NCBI GenBank assembly: GCA_021399445.1
Contig: JAJTUQ010000004.1
Span: forward strand, 3,348,001 to 3,412,000
Source of the DNA: Xylogone sp. PMI_703
Taxonomy: Eukaryota; Ascomycota; Leotiomycetes
Reading direction: 5' to 3'
Length of the DNA: 64,000 nt
The notes under the pieces were generated by a model that worked only from the letters and a program-made list of their open reading frames with translations, made no database searches and was not told the DNA's origin. Positions within the stretch are counted from its first letter, which is position 1, and every line of letters starts with the position of its first letter. The translations under genes were made by a program, and so were the position numbers. Of the stretch, positions 47,145 through 56,492 are shown piece by piece.

Positions 47145-49465
47145 ATGCTCGATATCCCTCAAGGTCCTCAACAAGGGTTCGAATGCCCTGACACCATTGC
47201 CCCCGAGCAGATCTGGGACCCTTCAATATGCGTCCCAGCCAACATGATCTCAGCTGCGCAGCCACAGCCGCCTTCACATTCATTTTTTGACAGCTACAAG
47301 GAAATGGCGGGTACCACCCGGCCAGCATCTGCTCCTGTCTTTCGCCACGCAGGGAACCACCACTCTCCCACGCCCACTTTCCTTTACGGTGGTGCTGGTA
47401 TTGGTACTGGCGCTGTTGGTGCAACTGATTACCCACGGGGCAGCGACTTTCCCGGCCACCAGTTCGGTAGCCCGGTACCTACAACAAACCGGCGCAAGAG
47501 ACCTTTTCAAGCTGTTGATAGTCAAACCTCGGATGGACATCAGCGGTCCAGCAATGACACCAGCGGTAATCACTTCCATATAGCCTCTGACTCAGTCACG
47601 ACTTCCCACTACAGCACATGTTGTAGTAGCTGTTCCGAAGGCATTCCCTGCGCAGCTCCCGACTGTGAGAATCAGAGAGAGGTAGTCATCCAGTGTGACT
47701 TAGGCTCTTGTGACCAATCCATATGCTCTGGTGAATGCCTATCTGTCGGGCTCCAAGAACAACAAGAGGCTATGGAAGCGACTTCTGCCCCGGCCGACAG
47801 CGTATCTGATTGGGAGTATTCGGTCTGGAATCCAGAAGCTAGATCGCCGCAGCCCACAAACCACCCATCACAGAGTTCCTTGCTTGATCCTAATCTATCA
47901 TTTGACAACTTTACTGGTATACACAACATTGTTCCCGATACAATGACATCGGGTACTCCTGCGACCACGTCGCCCTCAACAGCGCTTTACAACTCGACTT
48001 CTTTCTCCCAGGAGTCGTCATTACCACCTCAATACGGTGAACAAGCCTCGCCTTCAAGCCACATCGAAGATTTCGCAACGATGTTATCAGGAGCTGGTAC
48101 CCGCTTCTCTGATACTATCCTTTCTGAATCGCAAGGTCACCTCTATGGACATCCTAGCCAGGCACATAATCAGACTATGAACTGTGCTTGGAATCACTGT
48201 GGCCAAGAGTTCAATAATGAATACGATTGGTATCGCCATTTTCATCAAAATCACATTGATCCGCAGATGACTTTTATCTGTCCTATCACAGGGCATTGCT
48301 CTGGCATTATTGGATCACATCCCGTTGACCATCTAGTTGAAGACCATGGTTGGGATCTTGACAGCTCTAGTTATCTTTGCCCTGACCCTGTATGCCTGGG
48401 AAGGAATGAAACATTCTGCAACCCAGACATGCTTCATAATCACTTCGATGAAAGTCATTCAAAGCCAGCTCAAGGCGAGCTACACTGCGAATGGGATACT
48501 TGCGGAGTCGCAGTATCAGATCCAATACAGTTGATTGCTCATCTCAATGAACAACACAAGGTCAATATACCAACCGTGATCGAGGAAGAAATCAATTTGT
48601 CAATGCCTCTGTTTGATTCACCTTCGAACGTATCGAACTCCTTATCCGAACTAAGTGTGCCAGAAACAAAGCCAAAATTGACCACAGTTTCACCAGATCC
48701 TGGCGAGGATGATGGAACTGTTCTCCGTTGTCAGTGGAAGATGAAGTCAGGTGACATTTGTGGAGAGCTTGCTGTCTCCGAAGCAGCGCTTCATAATCAT
48801 GTGAAAATCCATCTAGCAGAATTATCCAAGCAGACGGGTTATATATGCCAGTGGAAGGGCTGCAGTCGTGATGAGAAACGTGGTGCTGAGCAAGGCTTTA
48901 CCCAAAGGGGCAAGCTAGAAAGACATATGGCGACTCATACAGGATGTGAGTATTTACGATACACTACTAGCTACGTATCTAATCTAACTGATTCCAGTCA
49001 AATCGTGCCGTTGCGATGAGTGCGGCCAGCTTTTTTCTGCTCCACAAGCCTTAAAACAACACGTGTTGCTTCATACTGGGGAGAAGCCATGGGGATGTCG
49101 ATTCTGCGACAAGAAGTTCCCACAGCAAAGCGCTGCTAGTAGGTTATCTCCGCGTATCACTCTGTATTCTAACTAATCGAATAAAAGCCATCCACGAACG
49201 CACTCACACAAAAGAAAAACCATTAGAATGTGAAACTTGTGGTCGACGATTCTCAGAATCGTCAAATTTGGCGAAGCATCGCAAGATTCATGGAGATAAG
49301 GGCCGCCATGTGTGTAGAGTGGAAGGTTGCAAAAAGGCATTTGTTCGCCTAGACCAACTTAAACGTCATGTGGCTAGCACTCACCCTGAAGTCGCGGCAA
49401 AGAATGCCGTAGAGCGTGCTAACGCATATAAGCAGCCTACGCTCTCTGAATCACCTTCAATCTAG
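47145..49465 (+). CDS. C2H2 zinc-finger transcription factor, possibly zinc-responsive (Zap1/ZafA-like)
   Basis: Three exons (47145-48945, 48998-49138, 49188-49465) give 739 residues. The start ATG at 47145 has a CACCATG context. The first half is Ser/Thr/Pro/Gln-rich, with a Cys-rich patch near residues 155-200 (CCSSCSEGIPCAAPDC). A first group of atypical fingers begins with CAWNHCGQEF, includes a CEWDTCGVAV finger and ends near residue 490. The C-terminal cluster begins with CQWKMKSGDICG and CQWKGCSRDEK, followed by tight C2H2 fingers (CDECGQLF, CRFCDKKF, CETCGRRF, CRVEGCKKAF) linked by TGEKP-type linkers. This split arrangement, with zinc-sensing-like fingers ahead of a DNA-binding array, resembles Zap1/ZafA. 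The assignment is inference; other C2H2 regulators remain possible. Introns are 52 and 49 bp. Confidence 0.85.
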
Positions 49466-50105
49466 GGTTTATATTCCATATACTCAATGCATCAAATGGT
49501 GGCATCATTTTTTGGAAAAACCGGCTAACTAAGGTCAGAATTGGCTGGCGGTTCGATCAAGGCGTTACTTTTAAAGGAGCATTGATATAAAAGTGGGTTC
49601 AAAAAGGGGGTTACAGGTGAATTGGTGTTTTGGGTAGGTTAATGGTCAGGGCTGGCTTAAAATTTTTTTGATTTTGGATTTGTTGAATGTTAAATATCGA
49701 TATCCCTAAAACGCCTAGGTTTTATTATTATAGCTTAAATGCCGAGAGGATAATTTGAAGCTAAGGCTCGAGATATAGAAAGAAAGCAGATACCGGCAAA
49801 TTCTCAACAGATATGTTGAGGTTTCTTCGTGATCATATAATAGCTTAACCCTCCAGTGTGTATCTGGCTCACTCCTTATACTCAAGAATGGCTCCAAATA
49901 TTTGGACTTGATAGCTTATATTGAATTTTTAAGCTTATATAGAACACGTCAACTTGATGAATACTTGTCATAATACAGCTTCCAGCCAACACTACTGCTT
50001 ACACTCTTGGACGCCCCTCATCAGTTACTTTTCATTATGTCACTAGTCCGACGGCTACTATTTCTGAAAGATATCCTTTTTCAATATTTGTGATCAACCC
50101 CCTTA
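49466..50105. other. AT-rich convergent intergenic region
   Basis: About 640 bases between the 3' ends of the C2H2 and hydrophilin-like genes. It is AT-rich, with repeated AGCTTATA words around 49910-49940. No gene is seen. Confidence 0.55.
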
Positions 50106-50729
50106 TTAGTACTGTTGTGACTCTCTACTAGGTTCTGTCGTACTTTCGGGCGCTATATAACCCTCAGCTGAGGTGCTATCCGGCACGGGGTCAGGTCTGT
50201 AATAGTCATCACCCTTAAAGGCCGAGCCGCCAGGACCGGGAGGATCCCTGCCAACATTGGCTTGCGAGGCCCTCTGGCCTTGAGTGGGGAGATCTTCGCT
50301 ATTGGTAAAATCAATGCCCGAGTCTCGTGGCACACGCTCTCGTGCGATATCATTGTCATTACGTCCCTCTGGGTTGAACTTGTCACGGGGGCCTCCTTCG
50401 CCTTCAAAGTGCTCTCCTCGAGTTTGACTGTTAGTTTGTTAGACTTTGCTCTAAGTTGAAAGGTCTATTGAATGATGTCAAAATAAGTAATCAGCTTACC
50501 GGCCCCGATCATCGAGCTCACCACCCTCGCTGGGAGGAATGCGCTTGTTGTAACTCCGGTTGGTGCTCAATTCATCTCCTTCAAACACCTGGGCGCCTTC
50601 AAACTTCTTCTCTGCGTAGGTGTTGACGCCACTGTCAGTTAAACCCTCAGGACGAGCAGCACCGGTTTTGGATTGATAAGTATTCAAGTCGGCTTCAGCC
50701 TGCTTGGCAATTCGTTCGTAGTCCGACAT
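50106..50729 (-). CDS. Hydrophilic Gly-rich disordered protein (hydrophilin-like)
   Basis: Two exons (50500-50729 and 50106-50427) with a 72-bp intron give 183 residues. The protein is very polar, with roughly 11 per cent glycine and almost no hydrophobic clusters, signal peptide or membrane segment, so it should be intrinsically disordered. By composition it falls in the hydrophilin/LEA-like class of stress-protective proteins, but I see no LEA repeat, and this is a compositional inference only. Conserved-looking blocks are the N-terminal MSDYERIAKQAEADLN, the NKRIPPSEGGELDDRGR segment at the splice, and PRDSGIDFTN. Related proteins exist in other ascomycetes as unannotated hypotheticals, to my recollection. 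Confidence 0.78.
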
Positions 50730-51456
50730 GGTGATAGGGTATGTGTGATATATAGTGTGGTTAAATCAAAAATGGGAAGATGAGAGGTTTTTAGAATGCT
50801 TGAGAGATTACAGATAGTCTTAAAAAATGAAGAAGCTGGGAAGAACTGCTCTGTTGACAATCTTATATTGATTCTGTAACTCTGGTCGACGTCATTCGAG
50901 TGACTTCACCTCCCCGCCCTATGATTTCATCAGATTTATCTGGTGAAGGCAACATAATGCAGATCTCGAAATTAGATTCTGGACTTTTGGAAATTGGAGG
51001 ACAAATCCTTCCTATATTTGGTTCGATTTTAGAATTCAATGGCAATAATTATGATGCACGAGCTCTAATACTAGACTTGGAATAAGTTTTTCGGCGTTAA
51101 GTATAGCCACGTGAGAACAGGAAAAGCGGGCTGTATCTTCGTATCAGGCCCCTAAAATTCCATCAATTCAATAAACATAGCAGAGATAGCAGTAATGGGA
51201 CTTTCAAGAGGCAGTAATAAATTGCACTATATTGTTACGTAGTCACGCCTCAAATCTTGAAGTCCGTGCTCACTTTTCACAGCATTCACTCAACACTCAG
51301 TGCAGTCCAGAAATTTTTGCTCCAGTCGTGATTTTATTGAGGAGACATCATGCCAGCCATGATAATTTTCGATGATACACCGTGATGACCCAGTAGAAAA
51401 TCAAGCCATCTGCAAAATAGCCAATGACATAAACCGATCCAAACCCAACGCCCCTT
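50730..51456. other. Intergenic between two minus-strand genes
   Basis: About 730 bases holding the promoter of the hydrophilin-like gene and the 3' UTR of L35. A 61-codon frame at 50900 is probably chance. Confidence 0.5.
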
Positions 51457-52186
51457 CTATTCGGCCTATTAAACAAAGTCGAGTTAGTAATTTGCATTAC
51501 TAGCCAGAAAATTGTTCCTGAACATCACACATATGCTTCTGCCCCTCTGACTCCTTCCCTTTCTCGAAGATGAAAGGATTCATATGTGGAACGGATTCTT
51601 TAACATGCACGTACCTTGACAGCGAACTTGCGCTGAGGGAAATGCACCTCTCGCTTCTTCTGCTTTTCTAATTTTAAATCGCTCTCGTGCTTGGTCAACC
51701 GTCTTCGGATAGCGCGGGTCTGCTTTGGTCGGAGGTCGAGTGGGAGGTACTTCTTCTTTGCGTAGAAAAGACGGAGTTGAGAGCGCTGGTTGGCATTGAT
51801 GATAGTGAGGACTCTGGCGATTGACTTTCGGATGTCGTGGCTGTTATAAGAAATCATGTCAGTATTTCATTCCGACTCTCTGTCTTCTGTCCTCCAACGC
51901 CTCTGTTTTCCCAGCTTTCAAAAATATCTCAAAGGGGTAATTCGATCGTGAAAATTTAACGCACATCTTGGTGAGCTTGGATGAGGATCCACCGGCAATC
52001 TTCTGGGTTCGAAGCTGGCCAAGCTCAGTCTTGAGCTCGACGAGTTGCTTCTTCAGGTCCTCCTTGTTCTTGGACCAGAGTTGGCCAGTCTTAACTTTTC
52101 CGGACGACTATCACAAAAGATTCGAATTAGCCTCCATGTTTCAAACCACCCCACGTCTTAATATTGCAAGCAGTATCCCATACCAT
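51457..52186 (-). CDS. 60S ribosomal protein L35 (uL29)
   Basis: Four exons (52184-52186, 51965-52107, 51615-51840, 51457-51465) give 126 residues. The first coding exon is only the ATG, and the last codes Ala-Glu-stop. Introns are 76, 124 and 149 bp. The protein lies near the polypeptide exit tunnel of the large cytosolic subunit. Conserved blocks are [34 protein letters not shown] (joined by the second splice), [21 protein letters not shown] and [15 protein letters not shown]. The intron directly after the start codon is also found in yeast RPL35 genes, supporting this otherwise odd model. Three introns in so short a gene is usual for fungal ribosomal protein genes. Confidence 0.95.
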
Positions 52187-52501
52187 TGTGGATTTGTGTC
52201 GTGAATAAAGTTGTCGGATTGATGCTGGTCGTCGGGAATGTCTGCGAAAATTGACGTTCAATTTCGCGATCTCGAATTTCTGTGTGCGATTTCCAACCCC
52301 ATCAGGCGAGTGCGCTTAATCATATACAGTTAGCGTAGCTATCAGCCACAGTTATCATCACATGACCGCTCCATGACGACGCCTCAACTCTTCGATCGGA
52401 ACTTCGATCGTTGGATGGCGTGGAATACTGAATGGCCAACCCAGGGAAGTCTGACAATAACTCCCTGAAATTATAATCATTTCGCGACCCTTAAAATCAA
52501 G
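52187..52501. promoter_or_regulatory. Divergent promoter of L35 and Gos1
   Basis: This 315-bp region contains two copies of CTTCGATCG at about 52390-52398 and 52402-52410, each with the palindrome CGATCG. It must also carry the strong promoter of the ribosomal protein gene. No gene is seen. Confidence 0.45.
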
Positions 52502-53291
52502 ATGTCTGCATCTACCGGAACGGGCTGGGCCCAGCTCCGACAGCAAGCGCGATCATTGGAAACACAAGTAAGGGATTCCTCAACAGAACCTAGACCTCGG
52601 AACTCACAATATATCAGACAGAGAGTTTATTCCATACATATTCGCAATTCGCCGCCGTCCCTAATATTCCCCCAAAACCAACAGACGATGAAAGAGAGAC
52701 AGAGGCTAGGATACAAGAACTTCTGGAAAAAGTGAGAATATGATATTCGCCATAGTGTTTCAGTAGGGGGTGCTAACCATTTCGCAGAGAGAAAACCTCA
52801 TAGCACAATTAGCACGATTATTGGACTCAGAAGCAACCCTGACACAATCAGCACTAAAGCAGAATAACCTCACCCGACATCGAGAAGTGCTCGCCGAGCA
52901 CCGAAGGGAACTATCGAAATTGAAGTCGATGATACAGGATGTCAGAAACCGTGCGAACCTGCTCTCAAACGTGCGAAGCGATATCGATGCCTATAGATCC
53001 AGCAATCCTGAAGCTGCCGAGGCCGATTATATGCTCGAAGAGAGAGGAAGATTAGATAACAGTCATAACATGGCTGATAGTGTCTTGAGTCAGGCCTATG
53101 CAGTCAACGAGAGTTTCAATCTCCAAAGAGAGACGATGGCTAGCATTAATAGGAGAATTAAGGGGGCGGCTAGTCAGATTCCCGGGCTGAACAGTCTGAT
53201 TGGGAAGATATCAGCAAAGAAGCGAAGAGACAGCATCATAATGGGGTCGTTCATTGCCTTCTGCTTCCTCATGTTCATGTACTTTTTGTAA
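52502..53291 (+). CDS. Golgi SNARE Gos1
   Basis: Three exons (52502-52567, 52618-52731, 52788-53291) give 227 residues, the size of Gos1/GS28. Both introns (50 and 56 bp) are phase 0. The N-terminus WAQLRQQARSLETQ joins TESLFHTYSQFA, the family's opening. An N-terminal helical bundle follows. The SNARE helix is near residues 140-200, with NMADSVLSQAYAVNESFNLQ around the ionic layer, and a C-terminal hydrophobic anchor of about 20 residues ends the chain. The protein acts as a Qb-SNARE within and toward the Golgi. Without the first splice the frame would close at 52735, so the intron is needed. Confidence 0.93.
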
Positions 53292-53493
53292 CGAAGTGAC
53301 CGGTTACAGGTCGTGTTATTGTATTGGTATATCCATATTATTGGCGGGCGTTTCACAACGAATGGGAGCGGATTGATTAATGCTTGTACGGATATGGGGT
53401 ATATTTGAGATAAGACCATAAATATTATTACACGCAGTGCGTTTTCCACACTACGGAGATTCCTGCAGCCTCCATTCGAGTTGCTTTGGCTGA

Positions 53494-54573
53494 TCACACC
53501 CGCTTTTGCACTGTTGCCTTCTCCTGCTTTGCCTTGCTTCGATGTTCCTCAACTAATCTTCTCAGTCCTCTAACTAGACCTTCTTTTTCTTCCGGCTCAG
53601 CATTACCACTTCCTGCCCATCTAATCCTACAATCTCCGTCTATGAGATAGGTGTAGCCGACTTTGCTATTCAGCAGCCCGATTGCATCCTTATTCTCATC
53701 AGTCACGCCTTTTCGGACCACGAAATACCGCCCCCAGTTTTCCTTCCCCAATATGCGCCTCAGCCTCGGTCTGAATAGATTGATGATCCAGGATTTCAGA
53801 AGATTATCCTCCAAGTTAATCTGCACTCTCTGGGCGACATCCTTGTTAAACTCTAGTACCTGATTTAATTCCGGATTCTGCTTATCAGAAACGAATGTAG
53901 CCGCCTGATTCTCGGCCCACGCGCTACTAAAGACGCTCACTACAGAAACCTTGTCTTCTAGCACCGGGGTCGTATCTCTGAGCTGCTTGTCCTTTATCAA
54001 AGTCTGGCCATAGAAATTGGGAAAGTACAGGGCACGATCTGCTTTGAAGAGCTTTGGCGGGGCTACGAAGGATTTCCCTTTGTGATGGCGCATGTTGCTC
54101 CATTCGCGGTAGTACGGAGCAGCCATCTTTGCGGTCCTACAAGGAGCTGTTAAACACTTCCCCCTTACGGATTGGTATATACGTCGCAGATAAACTTACA
54201 ATTGCTTCCGCTTGACAAGGTGCTTGTCATAATTGACAAAATCATCCCTCCTTTCCTTCCATGACCGGTGGTCTATCCCAGTATTCTCTCCCGGCCGCGG
54301 TGGTTTCGTAACTCCAATGGGTCGATCCAATGGCTTAGGCGTGAACTCACTCACAGCCTTGCCATAAGCTCGTGGGGCACCTTCTAGAGCCGATGGCGGC
54401 GATGGTACCGAAGGGGTTTCCGGAGCTGCTGCTGTTGCTGGAGTCTTCGTCTCCTTCGCATATCGATAATAAGAAGCGCTGAACGAGCGCCATTGACAAC
54501 TCAAGCAAGCTCCAGAATCTAATCTAGAGCTCGCAGACCATCCCCATGGCCTCCGCGAGAGGATCATCGCCAT
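53494..54573 (-). CDS. Mitochondrial ATP synthase assembly factor Atp10
   Basis: Two exons (54200-54573 and 53494-54136) give 338 residues, with a 63-bp phase-2 intron. Atp10 is an inner-membrane chaperone needed for assembly of the Fo sector (Atp6) of the ATP synthase. A basic, Ser-rich presequence spans about 50 residues from the ATG at 54573, and an Ala/Pro-rich linker and a conserved basic segment follow. The Atp10 core runs through NMRHHKGKSFVAPPKLFKAD, YFPNFYGQTL, VSVVSVFSSAWAE and a thioredoxin-like end YTYLIDGDCRIRWAGSGNA. The splice joins RKQL to TAKMAAPYYREW; the downstream ATG alone would give a protein lacking the presequence. It is divergent with the E2 gene and convergent with Gos1. 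Confidence 0.93.
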
Positions 54574-54937
54574 TTCTACTGCCTGTCCGAACTCTTTCTT
54601 CTCTCTCTCTCCCCAAATAGGATTCAATTTCCCCAAGCCAAAATGTTCGCGAAATTCTTAACCAACCCGCGCTAAAAGAACCCCAAAGCTCGGACCACCC
54701 CGCCGATGACGGTGTTTATCCCCTCGTTCGCTTCGGCATTAGATAGTCTTGAGGTAAGATCTACACCCGCTGATAACCGTCGGTTGTGGAGTTCCCCAGA
54801 CGGAGAGGGACAAGCAACCTCCTCATAATCACTTGTAACAATGGGGACGGGGGAAAACCGGACGGCACAACTTTCTCTTTTTCTTTCTCTTGTTTACATA
54901 AAACTATAGAATATAGATAATCGCATTGTGATACAGA
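54574..54937. promoter_or_regulatory. Divergent promoter of ATP10 and branched-chain E2
   Basis: A 364-bp region between two mitochondrial-protein genes, which might coordinate them. No motif was identified with confidence. Confidence 0.45.
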
Positions 54938-56492
54938 ATGCGTCTTCAGGTCTACTCTAGAATCACGGCGCGACAATGGCATGCGTACAAGAATCTCAGA
55001 TTCCCTAGACAGCATTCCTACCGGCCCTTCCACGCCTCTGCCAACCACCAAGTCATTAAGCCGTTTCTGCTAGCAGATATTGGAGAAGGTCAGTGTCTTT
55101 CTCTCTTTGATTTCTAATATTCAATCCCTGAAGGGCTCTCCGACCACGCAATTGGAACTATTCTAACGCTGTGATCTCTTAGGAATTCGAGAATGTGAGA
55201 TCATCCAATGGTTCGTCGAACCAGAAGCTCGCGTCGAGGAGTGGGATAAATTATGTGAGGTGCAGAGTGACAAAGCTTCCGTAGAGATAACAAGTCGTTT
55301 TGCTGGCGTAATAAAAAAGCTGCATTATGAAGCTGGGGAGATGGCCTTGGTGGGCAAGCCACTGGTGGACATTGATATCCAGGGTGAGATCAAAGAAGAG
55401 GACTTGGATGCCTTGACGGAGAAAGTGGAGGGAGCTGAGATACCGTCACCATCGCCTGCTCCTTCTCCTTCATCGACGCATGTGGAAGCAGCAGAAGTGC
55501 AGAGCCCAGAAGTCCAGACGCTTCCTTCTAGAGGAACACCAAGCCCATCGTCAGGGAAGCATGCAAACCTCGCTACTCCCGCCGTACGACACCTGATTAA
55601 GGAACTCAACGTGGAGATTACAGATATCCAAGGAACAGGAAAGGAAGGCCGGGTTACAAAAGAGGATGTCTACCAATTCGTGAAACAGAGAGATAGCCCT
55701 CCTGCAGCTGCAGCTGCAGCTCCAACACCGACATCTGCACCAGCAGCCACCACAGGTCCCCAGAAGGAGACCATGACCCAACTCACCCCAATCCAAATGC
55801 AGATGTTCAAAACCATGACCCGCTCGCTCACAATCCCGCATTTCCTCTATGCTGACGAGGTAGACTACACGAACCTCAGCAGTCTCCGCAAAAGAATGAA
55901 CACCGCCCTCGCCAAACAGGCGTCTTCCTCCCCCGTCACGAAACTTTCCTATCTCCCCTTCGCCATCAAAGCCACCTCCCTCGCATTGAACAGCTATCCT
56001 GTCCTGAACGCCCGCGTGGACACCGACCCAGCCAGCCAAAAGCCCGTGCTAGTCATGCGAAGCCAGCACAACATTGGCGTGGCCATGGACACGCCTCAAG
56101 GACTCCTCGTTCCCGTCATCAAGAACGTGGCGTCTCTAAGCATCCTTGACATAGCAACCGAGCTGCAGCGTCTCCAGGGCCTAGCCGCGCTCGGGAAACT
56201 CAGTACCGCAGATCTCTCGGGAGGGACGATCACCCTCACCAACATCGGGTCGATAGGAGGTACCTACGTGGCGCCGGTGATTGTAGATAGAGAAGTCGCG
56301 ATCATGGGCCTAGGCAAGGTGCGGGCCGTGCCGGCTTTTGACCAGGAAGGAAAGGTGGTGAGGAGGGATATGTGCGCTGTGAGCTGGAGCGCGGATCATA
56401 GGGTTATAGATGGGGCCACGATGGCGAGGGCCGCAGAAGTGGTCAAGGGTTTCTTGGAAGAGCCGGATCGGATGGTTCTGCATCTGCGGTGA
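54938..56492 (+). CDS. Branched-chain 2-oxoacid dehydrogenase E2 (dihydrolipoyl transacylase), mitochondrial
   Basis: Two exons (54938-55088 and 55183-56492) give 486 residues; the 94-bp intron has a TTCTAAC branch site. The enzyme is the core of the complex that oxidatively decarboxylates the keto acids of Leu, Ile and Val. In order: an Arg-rich presequence of about 40 residues, a lipoyl domain with the lipoylated Lys81 in VQSDKASVE, a Pro/Ser-rich linker, the E1/E3-binding domain beginning ATPAVRHLIKELN and containing GTGKEGRVTKEDV, an Ala/Pro/Thr linker, and the catalytic acyltransferase domain with His456 and Asp460 in HRVIDG. The LADIGEGI start and single lipoyl domain point to the branched-chain enzyme rather than pyruvate E2, which uses a different opening in fungi. 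Confidence 0.94.

Noticed and set aside
49268..49465. Separate 65-codon zinc-finger ORF
   Set aside because: It is the last exon of the C2H2 gene; splice sites join it in frame.
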